The notes below the pieces were generated by a model that saw only the letters and a program-made list of their open reading frames with translations, had not been told where the DNA came from and did no database searches. Both the position numbers and the translations under genes were made by a program. Positions 28,863 through 37,502 of a stretch of DNA of 64,000 nucleotides are shown here, piece by piece. The stretch comes from Streptococcus infantis SK970 (GTDB lineage: Bacteria > Bacillota > Bacilli > Lactobacillales > Streptococcaceae): NCBI GenBank assembly GCA_000223255.2, contig AFUT01000002.1:1-64000 (forward strand), read 5' to 3'. Each line of letters begins with the position of its first letter. The first letter of the stretch is position 1.

Positions 28863-30365
28863 ATGAAAAAACTAGGTCTACTTTTGGCAAGTCTTGTGAC
28901 CTTATTCTTAGTCGCTTGTTCCAATCAAAAACAAGCAGATGGAAAATTAAATATCGTCACAACTTTTTACCCTGTATATGAATTTACCAAGCAAGTAGCA
29001 GGGGACACAGCCAATGTCGAACTCTTGATTGGGGCTGGAACAGAACCACATGACTATGAACCATCGCCTAAGGCAGTCGCTAAAATCCAAGACGCCGACG
29101 CCTTTGTGTATGAGAACGAAAACATGGAAACTTGGGTTCCTAAGTTATTAGATTCCCTAGATGAGAAAAAAGTAAAAACCATTAAAGCTACTGGAGATAT
29201 GTTGCTTCTTCCAGGAGGTGAAGAGGAAGAAGAGCATGACCATGGTGAAGAAGGTCATCATCACGAGTATGATCCTCACGTGTGGTTGTCTCCTGCGCGT
29301 GCGATAAAGCTTGTAGAACATATCCGTGACAGTTTATCAGCTGACTATCCAGATAAGAAGGCGACTTTTGAGCAAAATGCAGCTGCTTATATCGAGAAAT
29401 TACAAGCTCTGGACAAGGCCTATACAGAAGGACTTTCTGATGCTAAACAAAAGAGTTTTGTGACTCAACACGTGGCCTTTCGTTATCTAGCCTTGGACTA
29501 TGGACTCAATCAAGTCTCTATCTCAGGTCTTTCACCAGATGCGGAACCATCAGCAAGCCGCTTGGCAGAATTGACTGAATACATCAAGAAAAATAAGATT
29601 TCTTATATCTACTTTGAAGAAAATGCTTCTCAAGCCCTAGCCAATACCCTCTCAAAAGAAACAGGAGTGAAGTTAGATGTTCTGAATCCTCTTGAAAGCT
29701 TGACCGAAGAGGACATGAAGGCTGGAGAAAACTATATCTCTGTCATGGAGAAAAATCTCAAGGCCCTCAAGCAAACAACTGATCAGGCAGGAGCAGAGAT
29801 TGAACCAGAAAAAGCAGAGGAAACTAAAACCGTTCAAAATGGTTACTTTGAGGATGCTGATGTCAAGGATCGTACCTTGAGTGACTATGCTGGCAACTGG
29901 CAGTCTGTTTATCCTTTCCTTGAAAATGGTACTCTAGATCAAGTCTTTGACTACAAGGCTAAATTGACTGGCAAAATGACCAAGGATGAATACAAGGCCT
30001 ACTATCAAAAAGGCTATCAAACCGATGTATCCAAGATTAACATCACGGATAATACTATGGAATTCATCCAAGGTGATCAAAGTAAGAAATATACTTACAA
30101 GTATGTTGGCAAGAAAATCCTGACCTATAAGAAAGGGAATCGAGGAGTTCGTTATCTCTTTGAAGCGACAGATGCGGACGCTGGACAATTTAAGTATGTT
30201 CAATTCAGCGACCACAATATCGCACCAGTTAAGACTGGGCACTTCCATATTTTCTTTGGAGGAACTAGCCAGGAAGCCCTCTTTGAAGAGATGGACAACT
30301 GGCCGACCTACTATCCAGAGAATTTATCTGGTCAAGAAATCGCCCAAGAAATGTTGGCTCATTAA
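28863..30365 (+). CDS. adcA: Zinc-binding lipoprotein AdcA with ZinT domain
   Basis: 500 residues. Signal peptide with lipobox LVAC (Cys19). The N-terminal cluster-9 zinc-binding domain (ZnuA-like) has a His/Glu-rich loop HDHGEEGHHHE near residues 122-132. The C-terminal 180 residues (from about 320) are a ZinT domain (LSDYAGNWQSVYPFLENGTLDQVF; SDHNIAPVKTGHFHIFFGG). The two-domain form is the known streptococcal AdcA. It captures zinc outside and delivers it to AdcBC. Confidence 0.95.
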   Translation: MKKLGLLLASLVTLFLVACSNQKQADGKLNIVTTFYPVYEFTKQVAGDTANVELLIGAGTEPHDYEPSPKAVAKIQDADAFVYENENMETWVPKLLDSLDEKKVKTIKATGDMLLLPGGEEEEEHDHGEEGHHHEYDPHVWLSPARAIKLVEHIRDSLSADYPDKKATFEQNAAAYIEKLQALDKAYTEGLSDAKQKSFVTQHVAFRYLALDYGLNQVSISGLSPDAEPSASRLAELTEYIKKNKISYIYFEENASQALANTLSKETGVKLDVLNPLESLTEEDMKAGENYISVMEKNLKALKQTTDQAGAEIEPEKAEETKTVQNGYFEDADVKDRTLSDYAGNWQSVYPFLENGTLDQVFDYKAKLTGKMTKDEYKAYYQKGYQTDVSKINITDNTMEFIQGDQSKKYTYKYVGKKILTYKKGNRGVRYLFEATDADAGQFKYVQFSDHNIAPVKTGHFHIFFGGTSQEALFEEMDNWPTYYPENLSGQEIAQEMLAH

Positions 30366-30366
30366 A

Positions 30367-30405
30367 GCGAAAAAAACCTTCCTACATGGGGAGGATTTTT
30401 CTTGT
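30367..30405 (+). terminator. Probable terminator of the adc operon
   Basis: An imperfect stem AAAAACCTTCC / GGGGAGGATTTTT directly follows the adcA stop. Confidence 0.6.
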
Positions 30406-30495
30406 TTTAACAGCGTTGAGCATCTGGATTGACATTGGTTGAGAGGGGAGTATAATAGGTGTAATAAAAATAGTTACAACAAAGAGAGGTTTTCT

Positions 30496-31350
30496 ATGGT
30501 TTACCAATATAATAGTCGCATTCATTTGGCAGAGGTTGCTTTAAATGTTAGAGATATAGAGAATCAGACTGCTTTTTATCACCAATTACTTGGTTTGGAG
30601 ATTTTGAATCAATCGGAAAAAGAAGTTCTTCTAGGTGCTGGAGGAAAACCGCTAGTAAAACTGATCAAAACAGAAGATACCAGCAATCCTAAGCAAAGTT
30701 ATGGTCTTTATCATATGGCCCTTCTTTTGCCGAGTCGTGAAGATTTAGCTAATATTTTTAAACACTTGCTCGATTTAAAGATACCGCTAGTGGGTGGAGC
30801 GGACCATGGTTATAGTGAGGCTATCTATTTGGAAGACTTAGAGAGTAACGGGATTGAACTCTACAGAGATAAACCTGTGACAGTCTGGGATATTCGTGAG
30901 GATGGACGAATTATCGGTGTGACAGAAGAACTCTCTGCTCAAGATATCTATGAACTGGGACAAGAAATAGAGCCTTTTGCAATCGCAAGTGGGACTCGTA
31001 TGGGCCATGTTCATCTATCTGTTAAAAATAGTCTAGAAGCGAGCTCTTTCTACCAAGAGTCTCTTGGTCTTGAGGATAAATTCACGATTCCACATGCCAG
31101 TTGGATTGCATCGGGAGATTACCATCATCATCTAGCAGTTAATGAATGGGGTGGCAAAAACTTAGCTCGACGTGAGCATGGAATGGTGGGGCTATCCTAC
31201 TATGTGGTTGAAGTTGAGAACAAAGAGGAATTATTAAAAGTATTTGCTCAATCTCAAACTGACAAGGCGATAACTCAGTGGATTTCTTCTGCAGAGTTTA
31301 GGATAACTGATAATGATGGTATTATGACTCGAATTAGAGTAAGAAATTAG
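30496..31350 (+). CDS. VOC-family (glyoxalase/dioxygenase fold) protein
   Basis: 284 residues with two vicinal-oxygen-chelate modules: residues about 8-120 (HLAEVALNVRDIENQTAFYHQLLGLE) and about 165-284 (MGHVHLSVKNSLEASSFYQESLGLED). It resembles the CatE/YwbC-like glyoxalase family with metal-binding His/Glu residues (AEVAL; GHVHLSV; HHHLAVNEW). ATG 30496 is preceded by AGAGAGG. A second copy of the C-terminal module is found at 33802-34212. Substrate unknown. Confidence 0.8.
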   Translation: MVYQYNSRIHLAEVALNVRDIENQTAFYHQLLGLEILNQSEKEVLLGAGGKPLVKLIKTEDTSNPKQSYGLYHMALLLPSREDLANIFKHLLDLKIPLVGGADHGYSEAIYLEDLESNGIELYRDKPVTVWDIREDGRIIGVTEELSAQDIYELGQEIEPFAIASGTRMGHVHLSVKNSLEASSFYQESLGLEDKFTIPHASWIASGDYHHHLAVNEWGGKNLARREHGMVGLSYYVVEVENKEELLKVFAQSQTDKAITQWISSAEFRITDNDGIMTRIRVRN

Positions 31351-31400
31351 AAAAGAGCGGTTCAATCTGCTTTAAAAGTAGTTTGAACTGCTCTTTTTTA
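31351..31400. terminator. Terminator between VOC gene and DUF2079 gene
   Basis: A long stem AAAAGAGCGGTTCAA with TTTGAACTGCTCTTTT, flanked by A- and T-runs. It can serve both converging genes. Confidence 0.85.
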
Positions 31401-33407
31401 TTCAGGTTTTTCGAGAATGAAAAGTTCTTTTGTTGCGTACTTACTTTCTTTATACCCTAGTGTTTCATAACTGGTAATTAAAGGATCATAGACATCGTTT
31501 TTCCCTTTTGTTCTCGTGGAATTACGACATAATCAATTGATGGGTCAGCTTTTCGCTGGTTGTGGTAGAAAATATCGTAAAGGGCTTGATGTTTTCTCAG
31601 TGCAGGTGTATAGCCTCCTTCCGCAACGATTGAGGCATCTTCTGGTAGAATTTCTAGGCCATATCTAATTGCATCGTATTTGTCCTTGTTTTGTTGGTAA
31701 TAGGCAATGTTAGAAGACCAATTATGAGTGAGACGATGAAGAAAAGTACCAGAAAAAATAATACCCACAAAAATGACTGAAATCACCATTTTTTCTTTCA
31801 TGAGTTTGTGTTCTTTTAAATCTTCTAAAGCAAGCAAGGCCATTATGAAGAGTAAGGCTCCACTACCATAACTATATTGGAAGCCGATATCGTATTGATA
31901 AGGCCAATCTGGTAATAAATTAATAACTACTAAAGGTATAGCTAAAAAATAAGTTGACCAGTTGCGTTGCAATAGCGGTAGAAAACACATAGGAGCTAAC
32001 ATCAGGAATAAATAGCCTAGTTTTTTGGCCATAAACAAATGACTAATAGCAAAACTTGGATGAAGAATTAGATTTTTAAATACAGTTAAAACGCCATTTT
32101 CATCTTTTAGCAAGAATGCATCGAACCGAGAGACCATTCCTCCTTCTCCAAATGCGCTTAGGAGATACATCGCTAGGGTAAAGTATAAAAGTGGCAAAAG
32201 GAATTCAGTAATGACTAGCCATTTCTTAGTTTTGTTGGTAAGATTGAATCGTTTCTGGGTTAAGAAGAATATTCCTATGCTGAAGACATAGATAAAGGCA
32301 TCTTCTTTGACCAAAAGTAGTAGGATAGTGGATATTAGAATACCCCACTTCTTCTCATTTACTATGAAATAGAATACCCAAAATATCAAAGGAACCAAGA
32401 AACAATTTTCATGCAGATGATAACCTCCTGCAGTAGTTAATACAGGTAAAAGTACGAACCAAAGAATTGTCAAAATGTTTGCCAATTTCGATAGATTCAA
32501 TTTGGAGAGAAGCAATTTTAAAGGAATAACTGCAGAGAACACAACCCAAATTTGTAGCACTTCTAAAGTTTCAACATGCGGGAAAAGCTTGTAGAAAGGT
32601 AACATCAGATAGAAAATGGGTGAGATGTGAACTGCAAAGTGAGATAATACTCGATCACGTTCGAGTGTTGTGATAGCTGTCAAGTCAGTGCTCATTCGAT
32701 GAAACATCTGTGAGAATAGACCGATATCAAAGGTAGAACCATCAAAGGTTTTACTTTATAGATAAAAACAACTGAGAGATAGACAACATAGAGAGCAACG
32801 ATAGAAAATACACCATAGGTTAGTAATTTTTTGTAGCGCTCTAAGTATTGCTTAAGAGGGGAGTTGTTAATTAAAAGAAGGGTGGTTCCTGAAAGCAAAC
32901 CAGCAAAGATTACAGGCCAAATAATAATGTTAAATCGAGTGTCTGCCAAATTGAAAGCATGAAACTCAAGTGCAGTATCTTGGAAGTTTGAACTGGCCAA
33001 TGTCAAGAGGCGAGGTGTTGTGAATAAAATGACGAGCAGATATGAAAAAGAAAGTTTTTCTTTTCTTAAAAAGCTGCCTATATACAATACTAATGCCAGT
33101 AATAGCAGACCTAGGGATAAGAAAAAGGACATGCTTTTATAAATGGAGACCAATAGAACAATATTTAATAACAAAATATTGACTTCGGAAATACTTAAAA
33201 AGGTATTTTTTGAGCAAAGAGTACTAGAACAGACCCAGCGACAAAAAAGCTCCCTAATGTTAAAAATGAAACTGGAGTTAAGGCAAGAAATATATCATGT
33301 GGAGTTGACGTTAGTAATCCAACTAATATCATAAATAGATAAGCGCCTAAGATACAACGAAAGTAATCGTTTCGATTCTCTAATAGTTTGATCCAAAATT
33401 GTTTCAT
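31398..33407 (-). CDS. DUF2079 family integral membrane protein (three frameshifts)
   Basis: About 670 residues after repair, with ten or more membrane helices. The DUF2079 pattern is seen in TFDGSTFDIGLFSQMFHRMSTD and AVHISPIFYLMLPFYKLFP, a glycosyltransferase-C-like fold that in relatives suggests lipid-linked sugar transfer, though no function is proven. Three breaks, read on the + strand: T6 33206-33211, T4 32749-32752 and T5 31498-31502. Adding one base at each yields a single protein ending LFILEKPE at 31398. No neighbour suggests a pathway. Confidence 0.75.
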
Positions 33408-33483
33408 ATTATAAAAACCTCCGTCTAATATTTTATCATAAAAATTGAATTTTCTTTAAAAAGATAATTCAATTTTTAATAGC

Positions 33484-33801
33484 CTCTGGTAGTGTAAAAA
33501 AAGTTGTGTAAATACAAAAAGGAATAAATTCGTTATAGTAGAGTTGCGAAACATTACTAGATTTATTCCTATGACTCAGTTTACTAAAGAACTACATAAC
33601 TTCCTAGCCCAAAAGCAAGATATTGATGAATTTTTCCTTACTTCTCTTGAAACAGCTATGAATGGTCTGCTTCAAGCAGAATTGTCAGCCTTTTTAGGGG
33701 ATGAGCCTTACGAAAAAGTAGGCTATAATTCTGGTAATAGTCGTAACGGAATCTATTCACAGAAATTTGAAACCAATATGGGACTGTTCAGTTAACCGTT
33801 C
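33484..33801 (+). mobile_element. IS256-family insertion sequence, left-end remnant
   Basis: From ATG 33571 the frame reads MTQFTKELHNFLAQKQDIDEFF...LLQAELSAFLGDEPYEKVGYN, the N-terminus of an IS256-type transposase. A missing A at 33775-33776 shifts the frame; restored it reads KYGTVQLTVPR and then stops at the junction with VOC sequence at 33802. The upstream GTGTAAAAAAAGTTGTGTAAAT (split at about 33492-33513) is likely the left terminal repeat; the exact edge is uncertain. The catalytic DDE part and the right end are missing. Confidence 0.75.
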
Positions 33802-34212
33802 CAAGATATCTATGAACTAGGACGAGGCATAGAGCCTTTTGCAATCGCAAGTGGCACTCGCATGGGCCATGTTCACCTATCTGTGAAGAATAGCCGAGAA
33901 GCGAGTGCATTCTACCAAGAGTCTCTTGGTCTTGAAGATAAATTCACGATTCCACATGCCAGTTGGATAGCATCAGGGGCTTATCACCATCATCTAGCAG
34001 TAAATGAATGGGGTGGTAAAAACTTAGCTCCTCGTGAGCAAGGAATGGTGGGGCTAGCCTACTATGTCATTGAAGTTGAGAACAAAGAGTTTTTGGTCAA
34101 TTTGTTTACGCAAGCACAGGATTGGCAAGAGCAACTTAGATGGATTTCCTCGTCTGAATTCTCTGTTACAGATAAAGATGGTATTGTTACGAGAGTCGGA
34201 GTGGAGAACTAG
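33802..34212 (+). pseudogene. Partial copy of the VOC-family gene
   Basis: 411 bases that align end to end with 30940-31350 of the intact VOC gene, including the same stop position, with many scattered differences. It therefore looks like an old paralogue, not a fresh copy. The first 444 bases of the gene are gone, replaced by the IS256-family fragment. An internal ATG at 33862 would leave a 116-residue C-terminal module with MGHVHLSVKNS, which could still fold, but no clear ribosome site is seen. Confidence 0.75.
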
Positions 34213-34242
34213 GAGGTTTTATCTTTAAGATAAGTGATACTT

Positions 34243-34271
34243 TTGACAAAGGGCTTTATTAGAGATATAAT
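34243..34271 (+). promoter_or_regulatory. Promoter of the CstR-like gene
   Basis: TTGACA (34243-34248), 17-base spacer, TATAAT (34266-34271), 27 bases before the ATG. This is a near-consensus promoter, with no operator palindrome like the one at 36948 visible beside it. Confidence 0.85.
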
Positions 34272-34298
34272 GTAAAAAAATCGTTTAAGGATAAATAG

Positions 34299-34556
34299 AT
34301 GACAAAATCAAAGTACATTACACGCCTCAAACGCTCAGAAGGTCAATTGCGGGGTATCCAAAAAATGATGGAGGAAGAGCGGGATTGTGTCGATATCATC
34401 ACCCAATTAACAGCAGTTCGTTCAAGCGTTGATCGTATTATTGAGTTGATGATAACCGAGAATTTAACAGCTTGTATTAATGAACCTTTAGGCGACCCTC
34501 AAGCGCAGAAGGAAAGATTGGAAAAGGCAGTTAAATACTTGATTAAACGGAAGTAA
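34299..34556 (+). CDS. cstR: CsoR-family repressor, probably persulfide-sensing CstR
   Basis: 85 residues, all helical. CsoR-family signature RLKRSEGQLRGIQKMMEE. Two cysteines are present: one in RDCVDIITQL (about residue 31) and one in LTACINEP (about residue 60). The His that copper-sensing CsoR needs next to the second Cys region is replaced (ITENLTAC), which fits the sulfur-reacting CstR branch. The neighbouring rhodanese and CoA-disulfide-reductase genes, and a fitting palindrome in their promoter, support this. Confidence 0.8.
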   Translation: MTKSKYITRLKRSEGQLRGIQKMMEEERDCVDIITQLTAVRSSVDRIIELMITENLTACINEPLGDPQAQKERLEKAVKYLIKRK

Positions 34557-34593
34557 CAGAATAAAGGCTTACTTGAAAAGTTGATAGAATAGT

Positions 34594-34639
34594 AAAAGAG
34601 CAGTTGGTTTTCTTTAGAGTAAACCAACTGCTCTTTTTG
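34594..34639. terminator. Bidirectional terminator between cstR and the rhodanese operon
   Basis: AAAAGAGCAGTTGGTTT (34594-34610) pairs with AAACCAACTGCTCTTTTT (34621-34638), a long near-perfect stem with T-runs in both directions. Confidence 0.9.
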
Positions 34640-34640
34640 A

Positions 34641-34672
34641 ATTTTATTTATTTATTTATTTATTTATTTATT
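34641..34672. repeat. Tetranucleotide repeat (TTTA)n
   Basis: About seven tandem TTTA units run up to and into the stop codon of the rhodanese gene that ends at 34668. Slippage would change only the untranslated tail. Confidence 0.9.
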
Positions 34673-34964
34673 CAACATCACCAGGCCAAGCATTCATACC
34701 ACCTTCTACATTGGTAACGGTGAGGCCTTGGGCGCTGAGAAATTGGCAGGCAGAGGCGGAACGCACTCCACCCTGACAGATGACATGGTATTCATGGTGC
34801 GGTTTGAGCTCTTTGTAGCTTTGCTCCAAAGTACTTAACGGAAGATTTTTGGCACCTGGTGCATGTCCTGCTTGGAATTCATGTGCTTCACGGACATCTA
34901 TAAGATCTAGATGCTCATTTTGATATTTTTCATAAAAGTCAGCCATGCTGATATTAGTTACCAT
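34668..34964 (-). CDS. Rhodanese-like sulfurtransferase
   Basis: A 98-residue single rhodanese domain. The active-site loop is VICQGGVRSA with catalytic Cys; the conserved DVREAHEF and GHAPGAKNLPL are present. It probably carries persulfide sulfur. The start overlaps the end of the CoA-disulfide-reductase gene by 11 bases, so it is co-translated as the last gene of the operon. Confidence 0.88.
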   Translation of the reverse strand: MVTNISMADFYEKYQNEHLDLIDVREAHEFQAGHAPGAKNLPLSTLEQSYKELKPHHEYHVICQGGVRSASACQFLSAQGLTVTNVEGGMNAWPGDVE

Positions 34965-36609
34965 ATTCTACTCCTTCTGGGTTAGCCATTTTGTATAGTG
35001 AATAAGCGCCGTCAAGGTTTTGGACGGTAAATCCTGCTTGCTTGAGGATACGCTCTGCGATATAGCTACGTAAACCACTGTGGCAGCTGACGATGTAGTT
35101 TTGATTTTTGTCTAGTTCATCCAAGCGTTCCCGTAGTTCGTTTAGGGGAATATGAATGGTATCGACTTTGAGTCGACCACTCTGGAATTCGCCACTTGTC
35201 CGTACATCTAGGAATTTCTTTCCCTTAGCCAGTTCGTCTTCGAGCTGGTACCATTGAACGTTGTCGCTGAGACCTTCGATAAGGTTCAAGGCTGCGTAGC
35301 CCAGCATATTGACGGGATCCTTGGCAGAGCCAAATGGTGGCGCATAGGTAAACTCTAACTCTGGTAAGTCAAAGATGGTGAGATTTCCCTTGATAGCAGT
35401 TGCTAGGATATCAATTCGCTTGTCAACACCTTTCTTCCCAACTCCTTGGGCACCATAGATTTTTCCAGTATTTGGTTCGAAGAGGAGCTTCAAGGTCATC
35501 TCAGTAGCGCCTGGATAATAACCAGCGTGGTCTTTACCACTGACATGAAGCGCCTTGTAAGGAAGTTGATTCATGCTAAGAATACGCTCGCTGAGACCAG
35601 TCGAAGCAGCTGTCATATCAAAGGCACGAACGATAGCAGTGCCGATACTGCCCTTGTTTGTACGACCGAGTCCTGCGATGACGTCCGCGACTTGGCGTCC
35701 CTGACGATTGGCAGGAGAAGCGAGAGAGATGAGAGCATCCTGGCCCGTAATCTCTTGCTTGACGACGATGGCATCCCCAACTGCAAAAATATCTTTTTGA
35801 CTGGTTTCGTAATGTTCATCGACCAGGATCCCGCCACGAAGTCCCAGTTCAATCCCCGCAGCTTTGGCCAGACCGTTTTCAGGTTCAACACCGACAGAAA
35901 GGATGGTGAGGTCAGAAGTAATCTTTTGACCATTTTCGAGAACGATGATTTTTCCTTGGTCTTCAAATCGAGTCGCAGACTGGGAAGTGATAACACGGAC
36001 ACCGTTTGCCAGTAATTCTGCTTGGACAAAGGCTGCCATTTCCTGATCTAATGGTGGCAAGACATGAGGAGCTTTTTCAACGATGGTGACATGCAAGCCA
36101 CGTTTTGCCAGGTTTTCAGCCATTTCAAGCCCGATAAAGCCTGCACCGATAACGACAGCTTCTTTTGGATGATTGTCCAAGGCCGCCACAATCTCGTCAA
36201 GATCGGGAACATTGCGGAGTGTGTAGGCATTCTTAGCTTCTGCCAAACCTTCAATGGTAGGAACAAATGGTTTAGCTCCTGGGGAGAGGATCAACTTGTC
36301 GTAGCTTTCTGTGAATTCCTGTCCATCATGGCGTACGGTCACAGTGTGCTCTGCTGGGCCAATGCTGATGACCTCATGGAAAGGACGAACATCCAGATTA
36401 AAGCGTGCTTTGAGACTTTCAGGAGTTTGGACCAATAAACTATCACGGTTTGCAATTTCTCCTGAAACATAGTAAGGAAGGCCACAGTTGGCAAAGGAAA
36501 CAAAGGGCCCTTTCTCAAAAATAATGATCTCAGCGTCTTCCATGAGACGTCTGAGACGGGTTGCTGCTGACATACCGCCTGCAACTCCTCCGACAATGAT
36601 AATTTTCAT
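34954..36609 (-). CDS. CoA-disulfide reductase with fused rhodanese domain
   Basis: 551 residues. An FAD/NAD(P)H disulfide-oxidoreductase: the FAD site IIVGGVAGGMSAATRLRR, active Cys42 in SFANCGLPYY (single-Cys type, as in CoADR/NADH oxidase), the NAD site VVIGAGFIGLEMAE and the second FAD site IFAVGDAI. The C-terminal 90 residues are a rhodanese domain with IVSCHSGLRS near residue 515. Fusions of this kind reduce CoA-persulfides or polysulfides in other bacteria. It is the middle gene of the operon controlled by the palindrome at 36948. Confidence 0.9.
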   Translation of the reverse strand: MKIIIVGGVAGGMSAATRLRRLMEDAEIIIFEKGPFVSFANCGLPYYVSGEIANRDSLLVQTPESLKARFNLDVRPFHEVISIGPAEHTVTVRHDGQEFTESYDKLILSPGAKPFVPTIEGLAEAKNAYTLRNVPDLDEIVAALDNHPKEAVVIGAGFIGLEMAENLAKRGLHVTIVEKAPHVLPPLDQEMAAFVQAELLANGVRVITSQSATRFEDQGKIIVLENGQKITSDLTILSVGVEPENGLAKAAGIELGLRGGILVDEHYETSQKDIFAVGDAIVVKQEITGQDALISLASPANRQGRQVADVIAGLGRTNKGSIGTAIVRAFDMTAASTGLSERILSMNQLPYKALHVSGKDHAGYYPGATEMTLKLLFEPNTGKIYGAQGVGKKGVDKRIDILATAIKGNLTIFDLPELEFTYAPPFGSAKDPVNMLGYAALNLIEGLSDNVQWYQLEDELAKGKKFLDVRTSGEFQSGRLKVDTIHIPLNELRERLDELDKNQNYIVSCHSGLRSYIAERILKQAGFTVQNLDGAYSLYKMANPEGVEYGN

Positions 36610-36629
36610 TGGCTTTCTCCTTTAAACTT

Positions 36630-36935
36630 TTAGATGACCTTACCTGTCCAAGCGCTCATACCACCTCGGACATTGATGACATCATAGCCTTTTTTCTTTA
36701 GCTTTTTAGCAGCCATCTTACTACGCACACCAGAATGACAAATGACATAGAGTGTTTCTTTTGTCGTGGGCTTATAAGAACCGATTTCAGTTAGGGGGAC
36801 ATTTTTGGCATTTTTGATATGGCCTCTACGGAATTCTGTAGGCGTTCGAACGTCCAGTAGCTGAATAGGTTCTCTGAGTTTAGCTTCTAATTCGCTAGTA
36901 GAAATACTATCAATTTTTGTAAATAAGTGAAACAT
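36630..36935 (-). CDS. Rhodanese-like sulfurtransferase
   Basis: A 101-residue single rhodanese domain with active loop VICHSGVRSK, plus LLDVRTPTEFRRGHI. Start chosen at ATG 36935 because GGAGG lies just upstream and because a longer frame (to 36995) would run through the promoter and operator. First gene of the operon. Confidence 0.88.
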   Translation of the reverse strand: MFHLFTKIDSISTSELEAKLREPIQLLDVRTPTEFRRGHIKNAKNVPLTEIGSYKPTTKETLYVICHSGVRSKMAAKKLKKKGYDVINVRGGMSAWTGKVI

Positions 36936-36947
36936 AGGCACCTCCAA

Positions 36948-36968
36948 ATATACCCTTATGGGGTATAT
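36948..36968 (-). promoter_or_regulatory. CstR-type operator
   Basis: The palindrome ATATACCC-TTAT-GGGGTATAT matches the known CsoR/CstR operator form (TACCC and GGGTA arms around a short AT spacer). It overlaps the -10 box and start of the rhodanese operon promoter. Confidence 0.8.
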
Positions 36969-36995
36969 TAAATCACTAAGTAAAGCTTTTGTCAA
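36967..36995 (-). promoter_or_regulatory. Promoter of the rhodanese/CoADR operon
   Basis: On the minus strand: TTGACA (36995-36990), 17-base spacer, TTTAAT (36972-36967). Confidence 0.75.
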
Positions 36996-37215
36996 GCAAG
37001 TTGCATTGATTAGTGTTAACTCTTTTTTATTAAATTGTTTTATTCATTTTCAGTATACAAGATGCCAACTCACAATCTAAAGAGAGAAAGTTTAGTTGGT
37101 CGGTAGGTTCATTAATAGAACCTGTCTTATTTATTCAACAACTACTTGTCTAGAAAATCACCTTTTCTGAAAACAAGCCACAACTATACTAAAGCAAGAA
37201 AATCCTTCAAAGGAC

Positions 37216-37244
37216 TTGAAAAATTAGAGAAAATCGGGTATAAT
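37216..37244 (+). promoter_or_regulatory. Promoter of rpoBC
   Basis: TTGAAA (37216-37221), 17-base spacer, TATAAT (37239-37244). It leaves a leader of about 250 bases before rpoB. The stretch 36996-37215 holds no gene I can see. Confidence 0.8.
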
Positions 37245-37299
37245 ATGAGTAATCATTTGTCGTAGGTTTTGTCTGAAATATTGTCCGGACAAGGCTCAC

Positions 37300-37345
37300 A
37301 GCAGTTAAATCTCCTGAAAAAAGTCGGATTTAACTGCTCTTTTTG
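37300..37345 (+). terminator. Terminator-like hairpin inside the rpoB leader
   Basis: A perfect 12-bp stem AGCAGTTAAATC (37300-37311) / GATTTAACTGCT (37327-37338) runs into CTTTTTG. It lies between the rpoBC promoter and the rpoB start, so it may act as an attenuator. A palindrome TTGTCCGGACAA sits just before it at 37281-37292. Confidence 0.7.
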
Positions 37346-37502
37346 TGCTTTTTTTCGGTATTTTTTGCATCTGTAACAGAGATTTAAAGATTCTGAAAAA
37401 TTAGTCAAAGGGGATAAGTTGATAGGGGTTTTAGAACCATTAAACGATAATTATTAGCTTAGGCGACTAAGCTTGGAACTTTATTTACAAAGGAGAATCA
37501 TC

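Noticed and set aside
36064-36438. Plus-strand open frames opposite the CoA-disulfide reductase
   Set aside because: They lie fully inside a well-supported gene, and their translations show no family features.
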